Source of the DNA: Rhodococcus triatomae
GTDB taxonomy: Bacteria; Actinomycetota; Actinomycetes; Mycobacteriales; Mycobacteriaceae
Direction of reading: 5' to 3'
Assembly (NCBI RefSeq): GCF_014217785.1
Contig: NZ_CP048814.1
Span: forward strand, 2,108,001 to 2,172,000
Length of the DNA: 64,000 nt
Of this stretch, positions 1 to 9,730 are shown piece by piece (the stretch's first letter is position 1; each line of letters starts with the position of its first letter). The notes beneath the pieces were generated by a model, which worked only from the letters and a program-made list of their open reading frames with translations, was not told the origin of the DNA and made no database searches. The translations under genes were made by a program, and so were the position numbers.

Positions 1-330
1 GAGCTGTTCGCGATGTCCGCGGCCTGCGTGCGCGCCGAGATGCAGCGCAGCGACGGCGATCCCGACGCGCCCGCGGCCTTCGAGCTCGCCGACGTGTTCT
101 GCCGTCAGGCACGGCTGCGGGTCGATGCCCTGTTCGACGAACTCTGGACCAACACCGACGATGCCGACAAGCACCTCGTGTCCGGCATCCTCGACGGCCG
201 GTTCACCTGGCTGGAGCGGGGCATCTTCGACGCCAGCGAGGGCACGGGGCCGTGGATCTCGGAGTGGACTCCGGGCCCGTCCACCGAGGAGAACCTGGCC
301 CGCCGGTTCCTGGGCGTTCATTCGGTGTGA
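1..330 (+). CDS. Acyl-CoA dehydrogenase family protein, C-terminal fragment
   Basis: The reading frame is open from the first base of the window and ends at a TGA at 328-330, so only the last 109 residues are present. The segment is predicted helical, with a run of alternating acidic and hydrophobic residues like the C-terminal four-helix domain of acyl-CoA dehydrogenases (start ELFAMSAACVRAE, end RRFLGVHSV). In mycobacteria fadE genes lie a few genes upstream of nuo next to the same receiver-like gene that follows here, which supports the call. The FAD and substrate-binding parts lie outside the window, so the fatty-acyl specificity cannot be judged. The assignment is by resemblance and context. 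Confidence 0.55.
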   Translation, partial: ELFAMSAACVRAEMQRSDGDPDAPAAFELADVFCRQARLRVDALFDELWTNTDDADKHLVSGILDGRFTWLERGIFDASEGTGPWISEWTPGPSTEENLARRFLGVHSV

Positions 331-360
331 CCGAGGCGGAGTTCGTTCGGTGTGACCGAG
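321..360. repeat. 15-bp direct repeat spanning the stop codon of the first gene
   Basis: TTCGGTGTGACCGAG occurs at 321-335 and again at 346-360, a 25-bp period. Each copy contains the dyad TCGGT-gtg-ACCGA. The first copy includes the TGA stop of the upstream gene, so the duplication sits exactly at its 3' end. It could be a slippage duplication or a pair of operators in front of the eis-like gene. Confidence 0.8.
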
Positions 361-423
361 AGCTTCGTCGGCGGCTCGTAATTCGGGTGCGCTCGCGGTG
401 GCGTCCTGCCAGGATCGGTGTAC

Positions 424-1650
424 ATGAGCACTCCCGCCCCGACCGTCCGTACCGCCGTCGATGTCCGCACGGCCACCGATTCCGACTGGCCCGCCGTCGA
501 ACTCATCGATTCGGTGGGCTTCGGCTATCACCCGGTCGAGGCGGATCTCACGCTCGCCCGGACGTTGACCCGCACCGAGGACGTGGTGCTCGCGACCGCC
601 GAGGACGTCCCCGTGGGTGTCGCGATGGACCTCGGCTTCGATCTCACGGTGCCCGGCGGTGCGCAGTTGCCGACGCGCGGCGTGACGTGGGTGTCGGTGG
701 TGCCGACGCATCGACGGCGCGGCGCGTTGCGCGCCCTCCTCACCGAGCTGCACACGAAGATCGCCGCGACGGGGGCACCGCTCGCGGCACTCACGGCCAG
801 TGAGGCGGGGATCTACGGCAGGTTCGGCTACGGCCCGGCGACGGTGCTCGACACCGTCCGCTTCGATCGCCGCTTCGCCCGGTTCCGGGACAGCACACCC
901 GATCCCGGCGGCGTGTTCATCGCCGACGCGAAGTCCGCCGCGGAACGTCTGCCCGGCATCTACGACCGGTGGCGGCGGCTCGTGCCCGGTGCGCAATCGC
1001 GGCCCCAGGCGCACTGGGACCACACCTTCGCCGACCCCGAGGCCCATCGCGAGGGCGCTTCGGCGCTGTTCTTCCTCGTCCACCCGGACGGCTACGCCAC
1101 CTTCCGGCGGGCCGGGGGAAGCGGCGGAAAGGAGGCGGCCACCGTCGTGGACGAGCTGGTGGCGGTCACCCCGGACGCGCACATCGCCCTGTGGCGGGCG
1201 CTGTGCGGGCTCGATCTCACCGTGACGATCGAGGCACACCTACACGCCGACGATCCGTTGCGTCTGCAGCTGACCGACTACCGCCTGGTGCGCACCACCG
1301 GACGCGCGGACGATCTGTGGCTGCGCATCATGGACGTGCCCGCCGCCCTCGAGGCCCGCACGTACGCGGCCGACCTGGAGACGGTCATCGAGATCCGGGA
1401 CCCGTTCCTGGATGCCGGCGGGACGTACGCCCTCACCGTCCGGGACGGCCGCGCGCAGTGCCGACGGACCGACGCCACGGCCCGGGTGTCGACGGATATC
1501 GACGTTCTCGGCAGCCTCTACCTGGGCGGGCACCGGGCACGCACGTTCGCCGCGGCGAACCGGCTGTCCGCGGCCGATCCGGCCGAGGTCGCGGCGCTCG
1601 ACATCGCGTTCGGCGCCGAGCGTCCGGCCGTCCTCGGCTGGGGTTTCTGA
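424..1650 (+). CDS. eis: Eis-type GNAT N-acetyltransferase
   Basis: Predicted cytosolic acetyl-CoA-dependent acetyltransferase of the Eis (enhanced intracellular survival) family, which acetylates amines on aminoglycosides and proteins. It has 408 residues, the family's usual size. The N-terminal GNAT domain has the acetyl-CoA loop VSVVPTHRRRGALRALL (about residues 90-106). The segment EAGIYGRFGYGPAT carries Tyr131, matching the catalytic Tyr of Eis, and the protein ends in Phe, whose free carboxylate acts as base in Eis. The middle and C-terminal parts fit the second GNAT-like and sterol-carrier-like domains. ATG at 424 is chosen over the GTG at 418 because AGGAT lies 8 bases upstream. The physiological substrate is unknown. 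Confidence 0.85.
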   Translation: MSTPAPTVRTAVDVRTATDSDWPAVELIDSVGFGYHPVEADLTLARTLTRTEDVVLATAEDVPVGVAMDLGFDLTVPGGAQLPTRGVTWVSVVPTHRRRGALRALLTELHTKIAATGAPLAALTASEAGIYGRFGYGPATVLDTVRFDRRFARFRDSTPDPGGVFIADAKSAAERLPGIYDRWRRLVPGAQSRPQAHWDHTFADPEAHREGASALFFLVHPDGYATFRRAGGSGGKEAATVVDELVAVTPDAHIALWRALCGLDLTVTIEAHLHADDPLRLQLTDYRLVRTTGRADDLWLRIMDVPAALEARTYAADLETVIEIRDPFLDAGGTYALTVRDGRAQCRRTDATARVSTDIDVLGSLYLGGHRARTFAAANRLSAADPAEVAALDIAFGAERPAVLGWGF

Positions 1651-1729
1651 CGCCGTCGACTCCGACGATCGGCACGTTCATCGCATGAGCGGCCGGGCGT
1701 TCGCCCGGCGACCCGATACCCTGGGCGAC

Positions 1730-2125
1730 GTGACCCACGACACACCACTGCGCGTTCTGGTTTACAGCGACAACCCGCACACCCGCCGCCAGGTGATGCA
1801 GGCGCTCGGGCGACGCCCACACCCGGATCTCGCGGAGTTCGCGTACGTCGAGGTCGCCACCGGCCCGATGGTGATCGAGTACATGGACGCCGGCGGGATC
1901 GATCTGGCCATCCTCGACGGCGAGGCCACTCCCACCGGCGGAATGGGGATCGCGAAACAGCTCGACGACGAGATCCCCGCTCGCCCACCGCTACTGGTGC
2001 TCACCGGCCGCCCGGACGATGCCTGGCTCGCCAAGTGGTCGCGCGCGGACGCGGCCGTGTCGCAGCCGATCGACCCGATGGACCTCACCTCCGCTGTGAT
2101 CGGACTCCTCGAGCCCCACCCATGA
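1730..2125 (+). CDS. Receiver-domain (response-regulator-like) protein upstream of nuo
   Basis: A stand-alone receiver-like protein of 131 residues without an output domain. Asp14 (SDN) and Asp63 (LAILDGEATP) match the acidic pocket and phosphoacceptor, and LTGRPDD matches the conserved Thr region. The usual invariant Lys before Pro is Gln here (SQPIDP), so phosphorylation may be altered. Its size and place just upstream of nuoA match the Rv3143 type of mycobacterial protein, which suggests an adaptor or single-domain regulator linked to respiration. GTG at 1730 gives the expected length; an in-frame ATG at 1685 would add 15 residues of low-complexity sequence. The link to complex I is contextual. 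Confidence 0.75.
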   Translation: MTHDTPLRVLVYSDNPHTRRQVMQALGRRPHPDLAEFAYVEVATGPMVIEYMDAGGIDLAILDGEATPTGGMGIAKQLDDEIPARPPLLVLTGRPDDAWLAKWSRADAAVSQPIDPMDLTSAVIGLLEPHP

Positions 2126-2126
2126 C

Positions 2127-2145
2127 CTGGAAGTATTCCAGTTTT
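2127..2145 (+). terminator. Small hairpin plus T tract after the receiver gene
   Basis: CTGGAA-gta-TTCCAG at 2127-2141 is followed by TTTT and starts two bases after the stop codon. It resembles a short intrinsic terminator separating the receiver gene from nuo. The dyad could instead be an operator for the nuo promoter, which must lie between here and 2235. Confidence 0.4.
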
Positions 2146-2235
2146 GCGAGACATGCATCACATCGGTTGTAGTCTCGGGGCGTAGCTCACATTCGGCACC
2201 CGGTGGCACAGGTCCAGTGGAGAGGAGCGAGGCCG

Positions 2236-2592
2236 ATGAACCTCTACGCGCCGATCCTCGTCCTGGGCACCATCGCCGCCGTCTTCGCCGTCGTCTCGGT
2301 GGTCGCGGCGTCGGTGATCGGCCCGAAACGCTACAACCGCGCCAAGCTCGAGGCCTACGAGTGCGGCATCGAGCCGGCGCCCCATCCCGCGGGCGGACGA
2401 TTCCCGGTCAAGTACTACCTGACCGCGATGTTGTTCATCATCTTCGACATCGAGATCGTCTTCCTCTATCCGTGGGCCGTGCACTTCGACGCGCTCGGAG
2501 TCTTCGGCCTGATGGCGATGGCCCTGTTCGTCTTCAACGTAGCCGTCGCCTACGCGTACGAGTGGCGCCGAGGGGGCCTCAGTTGGGAATAG
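2236..2592 (+). CDS. nuoA: NADH-quinone oxidoreductase subunit A
   Basis: Membrane-arm subunit of the proton-pumping NADH dehydrogenase, 118 residues with three predicted membrane helices (about residues 6-28, 61-83, 88-110). The conserved loop KLEAYECGIEP (about residues 37-47) includes the Cys that lies near the quinone channel in complex I. ATG at 2236 follows GAGGAG with good spacing; an upstream in-frame GTG at 2203 is less likely. It is the first gene of a co-directional nuo operon, and the promoter is expected between 2142 and 2235. NuoA with NuoH and NuoJ forms the junction between the peripheral and membrane arms. Confidence 0.95.
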   Translation: MNLYAPILVLGTIAAVFAVVSVVAASVIGPKRYNRAKLEAYECGIEPAPHPAGGRFPVKYYLTAMLFIIFDIEIVFLYPWAVHFDALGVFGLMAMALFVFNVAVAYAYEWRRGGLSWE

Positions 2593-2627
2593 GCACCGTC
2601 CTTGACACAGGCACCGTCCTTGACACA
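2592..2627. repeat. Two perfect tandem 18-bp repeats between nuoA and nuoB
   Basis: GGCACCGTCCTTGACACA occurs at 2592-2609 and 2610-2627, followed by a partial third unit GGCACTGTCC. The first copy begins at the last base of the nuoA stop codon. Being a multiple of three and noncoding, the duplication lengthens the nuoA-nuoB spacer without harming genes. All other nuo junctions overlap or lie within a few bases, so this gap is unusual for the operon. Confidence 0.85.
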
Positions 2628-2666
2628 GGCACTGTCCGAACAGAGCCGGAAGCGAGCTGAGACGTC

Positions 2667-3236
2667 ATGGGTCTCGAGGAGAAGTTGCCGAGCGGGTTCC
2701 TGCTGAGCACCGTGGAATCCCTCGCCGGCTACCTACGCAAGGGGTCGCTGTGGCCCGCGACGTTCGGTCTCGCCTGCTGCGCGATCGAGATGATGGCGAC
2801 GACGTCGGGCCGCTTCGACATCGCCCGGTTCGGGATGGAGCCGTTCCGCGCCTCGCCCCGTCAGGCCGACCTGATGATCGTCGCCGGGCGGGTGAGCCAG
2901 AAGATGGCCCCGGTCCTGCGCCAGGTGTACGACCAGATGGCGGAACCGAAGTGGGTTCTGGCGATGGGCGTCTGCGCATCCTCCGGCGGGATGTTCAACA
3001 ACTACGCGATCGTGCAGGGCGTCGATCACGTCGTCCCGGTGGACATCTATCTGCCCGGTTGTCCGCCGCGGCCGGAGATGCTGCTGAACGCCATCGTGAT
3101 GTTGCACGAGCAGATCCAGCAGATGCCGCTCGGCATCAATCGGACGAACGCGATCCGGGCGGCGGAGGCGGCCGCACTCGCCTCGACGCCGACGATCGAC
3201 CTGCCGCTGACCACCCGGGGCGGAGGCGTGCGATGA
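2667..3236 (+). CDS. nuoB: NADH-quinone oxidoreductase subunit B
   Basis: Peripheral-arm subunit holding the terminal [4Fe-4S] cluster N2, which passes electrons to menaquinone. It has 189 residues. The four Cys ligands are visible as the tandem pair Cys37-Cys38 (GLACCAIEM), Cys103 (MGVCASSGG) and Cys132 (LPGCPPRPE). The ribosome-binding site in front of the ATG is weak, and the spacer to nuoA contains the tandem 18-bp repeats, so translation may be less coupled here. It overlaps nuoC by ATGA at 3233-3236. Confidence 0.97.
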   Translation: MGLEEKLPSGFLLSTVESLAGYLRKGSLWPATFGLACCAIEMMATTSGRFDIARFGMEPFRASPRQADLMIVAGRVSQKMAPVLRQVYDQMAEPKWVLAMGVCASSGGMFNNYAIVQGVDHVVPVDIYLPGCPPRPEMLLNAIVMLHEQIQQMPLGINRTNAIRAAEAAALASTPTIDLPLTTRGGGVR

Positions 3237-3922
3237 CCGAACAGGAGGATCGGAATGCGCGCAGCGGCCGAGAAGTGATCGACGTCCGGCACGGCATGTT
3301 CGGCGTCCGCGGCACGGGTGACACCTCCGGCTACGGCGGACTGGTCCGGCCGATCACGTTGCCCGGCAGCACCCCCCGCCCCTACGGCGGGTACTTCGAC
3401 GAGGTCGCCGACGTCCTCGAGCCAGTCCTCGTCGAGGCCGGCGCCGCGTCGGCGATCGAATCGGTGGTGATCTTCCGCGGCGAACTCACCTTCCACATCC
3501 GGCGGGAGCACCTGCCGGTGGTGGTGCGGGTGTTGCGCGACCATCCCGACCTGCGGTTCGAGCTGTGTCTCGGGGTGAGCGGGGTGCACTATCCGCAGGA
3601 CACGGGACGTGAACTGCACGCGATCTATCCGCTGATGTCGGTCACCCACAATCGGCGGATCCGGCTCGAGGTGTCGGTGCCGGACGACGACCCGCACGTC
3701 CCGTCCGTGTGCGCGGTGTACCCGGCCAACGACTGGCACGAACGCGAGACCTACGACTTCTTCGGAATCCTCTTCGACGGGCACCCGTCGCTGACCCGCA
3801 TCCAGATGCCCGACGACTGGGAGGGGCATCCGCAGCGCAAGGACTACCCGCTCGGTGGTGTCCCCGTCGAGTACCACGGTGCCCGGATCCCTCCACCGGA
3901 CGAGCGGAGGGCCTACCACTGA
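3233..3922 (+). CDS. nuoC: NADH-quinone oxidoreductase subunit C
   Basis: Peripheral-arm subunit (30 kDa subunit family) that packs against NuoD and NuoB near the quinone site. It has 229 residues. The family signature is visible in [18 protein letters not shown] (about residues 170-187), followed by [15 protein letters not shown] near the end. About 50 residues precede the core and are polar and Gly-rich. The ATG overlaps the nuoB stop, and its own TGA at 3920-3922 overlaps the nuoD ATG, implying translational coupling. C and D are separate genes here, unlike the fused NuoCD of Escherichia coli. Confidence 0.97.
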   Translation: MTEQEDRNARSGREVIDVRHGMFGVRGTGDTSGYGGLVRPITLPGSTPRPYGGYFDEVADVLEPVLVEAGAASAIESVVIFRGELTFHIRREHLPVVVRVLRDHPDLRFELCLGVSGVHYPQDTGRELHAIYPLMSVTHNRRIRLEVSVPDDDPHVPSVCAVYPANDWHERETYDFFGILFDGHPSLTRIQMPDDWEGHPQRKDYPLGGVPVEYHGARIPPPDERRAYH

Positions 3923-5232
3923 TGAGCGACCGGCAGTTCGAGGGTGGCGGTGTCGTCTACACCGTCGGAGGCAACGACTGGGACGAGATCGTCGACGCCG
4001 CTGCGCGTGAACGGAACGAACGCATCGTCGTGAACATGGGTCCGCAGCATCCGTCGACGCACGGGGTCCTGCGGCTGATCCTCGAGATCGAGGGCGAGAC
4101 CGTCACCGAGGCGCGCTGCGGAATAGGCTATCTGCACACCGGAATCGAGAAGAACCTCGAGTACCGCAACTGGACTCAGGGCGTCACGTTCGTCACCCGG
4201 ATGGACTATCTCGCACCGTTCTTCAACGAGGCCGCGTACTGCCTGGCGGTGGAGAGCCTGCTCGGTGTCACCGACGAGGTGCCCGAGCGGGCCACCGTGG
4301 TGCGGGTGCTGCTCATGGAGCTCAACCGGATCTCCTCGCATCTGGTGGCTCTGGCCACCGGAGGGATGGAACTGGGTGCGGTCACCGCGATGCTGTTCGG
4401 TTTCCGTGAACGCGAACTCATCCTCGACGTCTTCGAGGCGATCACCGGTCTCCGGATGAACCACGCGTACATCCGGCCCGGGGGGCTCGCCCAGGATCTG
4501 CCCGACGACGCGGTGCCCCGCATCCGCGAGTTGCTGCGGATCCTGCCGGGCCGCTTCCGCGACCTGGAACTGATGCTCGACGACAACCCCATCTGGAAGG
4601 CGCGCACCCGAGGCATCGGCTACCTCGACCTCACCGGGTGCATGGCCCTGGGCGTCACCGGCCCCGTCCTGCGCGCCACCGGCCTGCCGCACGATCTGCG
4701 CCGGGCCCAACCGTACTGCGGGTACGAGACGTACGAGTTCGATGTCGTGACGGACCCGGGCAACGACTGCTACGGCCGCTACCGAGTCCGTGTGGACGAG
4801 ATGAAGCAGTCCCTGAAGATCGTCGAACAGTGCCTCGACAGGTTGCGTCCCGGCCCGATCATGCTGGACGACAGAAAGATCGCGTGGCCGGCGGACCTGA
4901 AGCTCGGGCCGGACGGACTCGGCAACTCGCCCGAGCACATCGCCCACATCATGGGGTCGTCGATGGAAGGCCTCATCCACCATTTCAAGCTCGTCACCGA
5001 GGGTTTCCGGGTACCGCCCGGGCAGGTGTACGTCGCGGTGGAGTCGCCCCGCGGGGAACTCGGCGTGCACGTGGTCAGTGACGGAGGGACGCGCCCGTAC
5101 CGGGTGCACTACCGGGACCCGTCCTTCACCAACCTCCAGGCGGTCGCCGCGATGTGCGAGGGCGGCATGGTCGCCGACGTCATCGCGTCGGTGGCCAGCA
5201 TCGACCCGGTGATGGGAGGAGTCGACCGATGA
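3922..5232 (+). CDS. nuoD: NADH-quinone oxidoreductase subunit D
   Basis: The 49 kDa-type subunit, which forms the quinone-binding pocket together with NuoB. It has 436 residues. Characteristic segments are [14 protein letters not shown] (about residues 37-50, with the two His facing the quinone head group in the family), [11 protein letters not shown], and the C-terminal segment ending DPVMGGVDR. The start ATG shares its first base with the nuoC stop codon. The stop overlaps the start of the nuoE-nuoF fusion at 5229. Length and motifs are normal for actinobacteria. Confidence 0.97.
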   Translation: MSDRQFEGGGVVYTVGGNDWDEIVDAAARERNERIVVNMGPQHPSTHGVLRLILEIEGETVTEARCGIGYLHTGIEKNLEYRNWTQGVTFVTRMDYLAPFFNEAAYCLAVESLLGVTDEVPERATVVRVLLMELNRISSHLVALATGGMELGAVTAMLFGFRERELILDVFEAITGLRMNHAYIRPGGLAQDLPDDAVPRIRELLRILPGRFRDLELMLDDNPIWKARTRGIGYLDLTGCMALGVTGPVLRATGLPHDLRRAQPYCGYETYEFDVVTDPGNDCYGRYRVRVDEMKQSLKIVEQCLDRLRPGPIMLDDRKIAWPADLKLGPDGLGNSPEHIAHIMGSSMEGLIHHFKLVTEGFRVPPGQVYVAVESPRGELGVHVVSDGGTRPYRVHYRDPSFTNLQAVAAMCEGGMVADVIASVASIDPVMGGVDR

Positions 5233-7271
5233 GCGATCCGGTGTTCGTCGCCCTCGGGCCGCGTCCCGAGGAGCCGGCGCAGGTGTTCCGGCCCGGGGCC
5301 CGCCGCAGCTATCCGCCGGAGGTCCGCGACCGGCTCGGGGTGGACGCGAAGGAGATCCTGGGCCGGTATCCGCAGCCGCGGTCCGCGCTGCTGCCGCTGC
5401 TGCACCTCGTCCAGTCCGAGGACGGCTACATCACCCCCGCCGGTATCGAGTTCTGCGCCGACCTGCTCGCACTGTCCGGAGCCGAGGTCCTCGCGGTGGC
5501 GAGCTTCTACTCGATGTACCGGCGCGAGGAGACCGGCCGGTACCTGGTCGGGGTCTGCACGAACACGCTGTGCGCGGTGATGGGTGGGGACGCCATCCTG
5601 GACTCGCTGTCGCACCATCTCGGGGTCGAGCCCGGAGAGACCACCGCGGACGGCGCCGTCACCCTCGAACATCTCGAATGCAACGCGGCCTGCGACTACG
5701 CACCCGTCGTCATGGTCAACTGGGAGTTCTTCGACGACCAGACCGTCGACTCGGCGCTGGCTCTCGTCGACGAACTCCGAGAGGGTGCCCCCGTCACCCC
5801 GTCCCGCGGTGCACCGCTGTGCTCGTTCCGCGAGACGTCCCGGGTGCTGGCCGGCTTCCCGGACCCGCGGCCCGGGGCCGTCGACGCGGCGCCGCCCGGC
5901 GCGGCCACCCTCGCCGGGCTCGAGGTCGCCCGCGAACGGGAGACGGCGCTCACGCCGGTGCTCAGCGAGTACTGGGACGAGGAGCGCTCCTGGACCCTGG
6001 ACGCGTATCGCGGGCACGACGGCTATCGAGGCCTGCAGATCGCGTTGGACATGCATCCCGATCAGGTCATCGCACAGGTCAAGGACGCCGGGCTGCGCGG
6101 CCGCGGTGGCGCCGGGTTCCCGACCGGGGTGAAGTGGGGCTTCATTCCCCAGTCCGGCACGGACCCGACGCGGCCGGGGGACGGTGTCCCGCACTACCTG
6201 GTGGTCAACGCGGACGAGTCGGAGCCGGGCACCTGCAAGGACATGCCGCTCATGCTCGCCAACCCGCACGCCCTGGTGGAGGGCGCGATCATCGCCGCGT
6301 ACGCCATCCGCGCGAACCACGCCTTCATCTATCTGCGCGGCGAGGTGGTGCCGGTGCTGCGGCGCCTGCACGAGGCGGTCGCGCAGGCGTACGACGCCGG
6401 GTACCTGGGCCGCAACATCCTGGACTCCGGATACGACCTGGAACTGGTGGTGCACGCCGGGGCCGGGGCCTACATCTGCGGCGAGGAGACGGCACTGCTC
6501 GACTCGCTCGAGGGGCGGCGCGGCCAGCCGCGGCTTCGGCCGCCGTTTCCCGCCGTCGCCGGCCTGTACGCCTCACCGACGGTGGTCAACAACGTCGAGT
6601 CCATCGCGAGCGTGCCGTCGATCCTCGTTCGCGGCGGCGAATGGTTCCGGTCCCTGGGCACCGAGAAGTCCCCCGGTTTCACCCTGTACTCCCTGTCCGG
6701 GCACGTCACGCGGCCGGGCCAGTACGAGGCGCCGCTCGGGATCACGTTGCGCGAGCTGCTCGACTACGCCGGGGGCGTGCGCGGCGGGCACCGGCTCAAG
6801 TTCTGGACGCCGGGCGGCTCGTCGACTCCGCTCTTCACGGACGAGCATCTGGACGTGCCACTCGACTACGAGGGTGTCGCGGCGGCCGGGTCGATGCTGG
6901 GGACCAAGGCCCTGCAGATCTTCGACGAGACCACCTGCGTGGTGCGGGCGGTGTTGCGCTGGACGGAGTTCTACGCCCACGAGTCGTGCGGCAAGTGCAC
7001 CCCCTGCCGGGAGGGCACGTACTGGCTGGTGCAGATTCTGCGGAGGCTCGAGGCGGGCGAGGGCGACGCCGAGGACCTCACGAAGCTCCTCGACATCTCC
7101 GACGCCGTCCTCGGCAAGTCGTTCTGTGCCCTCGGCGACGGCGCGGCCAGCCCGATCATGTCGTCGCTGCAGTACTTCCGCGACGAGTACGTCGCGCACT
7201 TCGAGGGTCGGGGATGCCCGTTCGACCCGGACGCATCGCGCCTGGCCCCGCAACCCCTCAGGGAGGTGTGA
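5229..7271 (+). CDS. nuoEF: Fused NADH-quinone oxidoreductase subunits E and F
   Basis: One uninterrupted frame of 680 residues encodes both NADH-oxidising subunits, normally two genes. Residues 1-205 are NuoE: the [2Fe-2S] cluster N1a ligands are Cys110, Cys115, Cys151 and Cys155. Residues from about 238 are NuoF: the FMN/NADH-binding segment [13 protein letters not shown] (288-300), and cluster N3 ligands Cys587, Cys590, Cys593 and Cys633. About 30 Ala/Pro/Gly-rich residues (206-237) join them. No stop separates the halves, and no internal ATG or well-placed ribosome-binding site exists; the nearest in-frame GTG (5958) lacks good spacing. The product should accept electrons from NADH via FMN. 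A sequencing error that removed a stop cannot be excluded. Confidence 0.9.
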   Translation: MSDPVFVALGPRPEEPAQVFRPGARRSYPPEVRDRLGVDAKEILGRYPQPRSALLPLLHLVQSEDGYITPAGIEFCADLLALSGAEVLAVASFYSMYRREETGRYLVGVCTNTLCAVMGGDAILDSLSHHLGVEPGETTADGAVTLEHLECNAACDYAPVVMVNWEFFDDQTVDSALALVDELREGAPVTPSRGAPLCSFRETSRVLAGFPDPRPGAVDAAPPGAATLAGLEVARERETALTPVLSEYWDEERSWTLDAYRGHDGYRGLQIALDMHPDQVIAQVKDAGLRGRGGAGFPTGVKWGFIPQSGTDPTRPGDGVPHYLVVNADESEPGTCKDMPLMLANPHALVEGAIIAAYAIRANHAFIYLRGEVVPVLRRLHEAVAQAYDAGYLGRNILDSGYDLELVVHAGAGAYICGEETALLDSLEGRRGQPRLRPPFPAVAGLYASPTVVNNVESIASVPSILVRGGEWFRSLGTEKSPGFTLYSLSGHVTRPGQYEAPLGITLRELLDYAGGVRGGHRLKFWTPGGSSTPLFTDEHLDVPLDYEGVAAAGSMLGTKALQIFDETTCVVRAVLRWTEFYAHESCGKCTPCREGTYWLVQILRRLEAGEGDAEDLTKLLDISDAVLGKSFCALGDGAASPIMSSLQYFRDEYVAHFEGRGCPFDPDASRLAPQPLREV

Positions 7272-7273
7272 CG

Positions 7274-9730
7274 ATGACGGTGGCCGAAGGCACGAGCGAG
7301 AGCGGCACGACACCCGCCGAGACGGTGACCGTGACGATCGACGGTCACGAGATGTCGGTGCCCGCAGGGACTCTGGTCATCCGGGCCGCGGAACTGATCG
7401 GCATCCAGATCCCGCGATTCTGTGATCACCCCCTGCTCGACCCGGTCGGGGCCTGCCGGCAGTGTCTGGTGGAGCTCGAGGGCGGCCGCAAACCGGTGGC
7501 CTCGTGCACGACGCCGGTCGCGGACGGCATGGTGGTGCACACCCAGCTCACCTCGGAGACCGCGGAGAAGGCGCAGCGCGGCGTGATGGAACTGCTGCTC
7601 ATCAACCATCCCCTGGACTGCCCGGTGTGCGACAAGGGCGGTGAATGCCCGCTGCAGAACCAGGCCATGTCCACCGGGCGGCCCGAGTCCCGGTTCGACG
7701 GCGCCAAACGCACGTTCCCGAAACCGATTCCACTGTCCACCGAGATCCTGCTGGACCGGGAGCGCTGCGTGCTCTGCGCGCGGTGCACCCGGTTCTCCGG
7801 CCAGATCGCGGGTGACCCGTTCATCGACCTGCTCGAGCGGGGCGCGAACCAGCAGGTGGGGATCTACGGGGGCGGAACCGGGACGGCCGACGGCGAACCG
7901 GACGCCGCGGAAGGGCAGCCGCTGGATTCGTACTTCTCCGGGAACACCGTCCAGATCTGTCCCGTCGGGGCGCTCACCAGCGCCACCTACCGCTTCCGTG
8001 CCCGCCCCTTCGATCTGATCTCGAGCCCCAGCGCCTGCGAGCACTGCGCCTCCGGCTGCGCGCAACGCACCGATCATCGACGCGGGAAGGTGCTGCGCCG
8101 CCTCGCCGGGGACGATCCCGAGGTCAACGAGGAGTGGAACTGCGACAAGGGGAGATTCGCGTTCGCCTATGCGCGAGAACGTGACCGGCTCGACTCCCCG
8201 CTGGTGCGGGGCGAGTCCGGCGAACTGGAACCGGCCTCCTGGTCGGAGGCGCTGGCGATCGCCGCTCGCGGACTGTCCGCCGCCCGCGGTTCCACCGGAG
8301 TACTGGTCGGCGGGCGCTGCACCTGGGAGGACGCCTACGGGTACGCGAAATTCGCGCGTATCGCGCTGGGCACCAACGACGTCGACTTCCGCGCCAGGGC
8401 CCACTCCGCCGAGGAGGAGCAGTTCCTCGCCTCCCGGGTCGCCGGGCGGCGCGGCGAGGTCACGTACGCGGACCTGGACCGGGCCCCGGTCGTGCTGTGC
8501 GCCGGTTTCGAGCCGGAGGAGGAATCGCCGATCGTCTTCCTCCGGCTGCGCAAGGCCGTGCGGCGGGGGACCACCCGCGTCCACACGATCGCGCCGTTCG
8601 TCTCGGCGGGCACGGCGAAGCTGTCCGGCAGCCTGATCCGCACGGTGCCCGGCGACGAGGCCACCGCACTCGAGGCATTGCGCGGACACGACCTGCTGCG
8701 CCGTCCCGGTTCCGTCCTCCTCGTCGGTGAACGCCTCGCGTCGGTGCCCGGCGCTCTCTCCGCGGCGACCCGGCTGGCCGCGGACACCGGGGCACACCTC
8801 GCGTGGATCCCGCGCCGGGCCGGCGAGCGCGGCGCCCTCGAGGCCGGTGCACTGCCGTCGCTTCTTCCCGGCGGGCGGCCCGTCGACGATCCGGCGGCCC
8901 GGCGCGAGGTGGCCGACGGATGGCGGGTGGCCGATCTTCCCTCGACGCCCGGGCGGGACACCCACACCACGCTCGAGGCCGCGCGCCGCGGTGAACTCGC
9001 CGCCCTGCTCGTCGGTGGCGTGGAGGCAGCGGACCTGCCCGACCCGGACCCCGTCCGCGCTGCCGCCGAATCGGCCGGGTTCGTCGTGAGCCTCGAGCTG
9101 CGCCGCAGCGCTGTCACCGACCTCGCCGACGTCGTGTTCCCGGTCGCCCCGGTCGCCGAGAAGGCGGGCACGTTCCTCGACTGGGAGGGCCGCGCCCGCA
9201 CCTTCGACGTCGCCCTGGACACCGGCGCCATGCCGGACCTCCGCGTGCTGGCGGCACTCGCCGACGAGATGGGTGTCGCCCTCGGCGTCCGCGACGCCAC
9301 CGCGGCCCGCGCCGAACTGGCCCGGCTCGGCGCCTGGGACGGACCGGTGGCCGCACCACCGGTGGCCGATGCCGGTCCAGCGCAGACGGCGGGGCCGGGC
9401 GAGGCGGTCCTCGCGACCTGGCGGATGCTCCTCGACGACGGACGCCTCCAGGACGGCGAACCGCATCTCGCCGGAACGGCCCGGCCACCGGTGGTGCGGA
9501 TCGCCCCTGCCCTCGCGGCCGAACTCGACGTCCGCGACGGCGACCCCGTCACCGTCTCCACCGACCGCGGTGCGATCACCCTTCCCGCCGCCGTCACCGA
9601 CCTGCCCGACCGAGTGGTGTGGGTGCCGCTCAATTCCCCCGGCAGCGCGCCCTACCGCCGGCTCGGCGTCGGCGCGGGCGACCTCGTGCGCGTCGCGGCC
9701 GGCGCCCGACGATCCGGGGAGGCCGAGTGA
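7274..9730 (+). CDS. nuoG: NADH-quinone oxidoreductase subunit G
   Basis: The largest peripheral subunit, 818 residues, carrying several iron-sulfur clusters between NuoF and NuoB. The N-terminal ferredoxin domain has [15 protein letters not shown] and a later Cys in VASCTTP. Next come the His/Cys cluster [18 protein letters not shown] and the two [4Fe-4S] motifs [11 protein letters not shown] and [16 protein letters not shown] with a later CDKGRF supplies the extra cluster seen in bacterial NuoG. The C-terminal molybdopterin-oxidoreductase-like half is Ala/Arg-rich and probably lost catalysis. The ATG lies two bases after the nuoEF stop. Confidence 0.96.
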   Translation: MTVAEGTSESGTTPAETVTVTIDGHEMSVPAGTLVIRAAELIGIQIPRFCDHPLLDPVGACRQCLVELEGGRKPVASCTTPVADGMVVHTQLTSETAEKAQRGVMELLLINHPLDCPVCDKGGECPLQNQAMSTGRPESRFDGAKRTFPKPIPLSTEILLDRERCVLCARCTRFSGQIAGDPFIDLLERGANQQVGIYGGGTGTADGEPDAAEGQPLDSYFSGNTVQICPVGALTSATYRFRARPFDLISSPSACEHCASGCAQRTDHRRGKVLRRLAGDDPEVNEEWNCDKGRFAFAYARERDRLDSPLVRGESGELEPASWSEALAIAARGLSAARGSTGVLVGGRCTWEDAYGYAKFARIALGTNDVDFRARAHSAEEEQFLASRVAGRRGEVTYADLDRAPVVLCAGFEPEEESPIVFLRLRKAVRRGTTRVHTIAPFVSAGTAKLSGSLIRTVPGDEATALEALRGHDLLRRPGSVLLVGERLASVPGALSAATRLAADTGAHLAWIPRRAGERGALEAGALPSLLPGGRPVDDPAARREVADGWRVADLPSTPGRDTHTTLEAARRGELAALLVGGVEAADLPDPDPVRAAAESAGFVVSLELRRSAVTDLADVVFPVAPVAEKAGTFLDWEGRARTFDVALDTGAMPDLRVLAALADEMGVALGVRDATAARAELARLGAWDGPVAAPPVADAGPAQTAGPGEAVLATWRMLLDDGRLQDGEPHLAGTARPPVVRIAPALAAELDVRDGDPVTVSTDRGAITLPAAVTDLPDRVVWVPLNSPGSAPYRRLGVGAGDLVRVAAGARRSGEAE

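Noticed and set aside
5958-7271. A separate nuoF starting at GTG 5958
   Set aside because: Spacing to a GGGAG is about 15 bases and the N-terminal residues of NuoF lie upstream of it; the fusion is simpler.
6971-9466. An 831-codon minus-strand frame opposite nuoG
   Set aside because: NuoG motifs are complete on the plus strand; the shadow has no domain and no ribosome-binding site.
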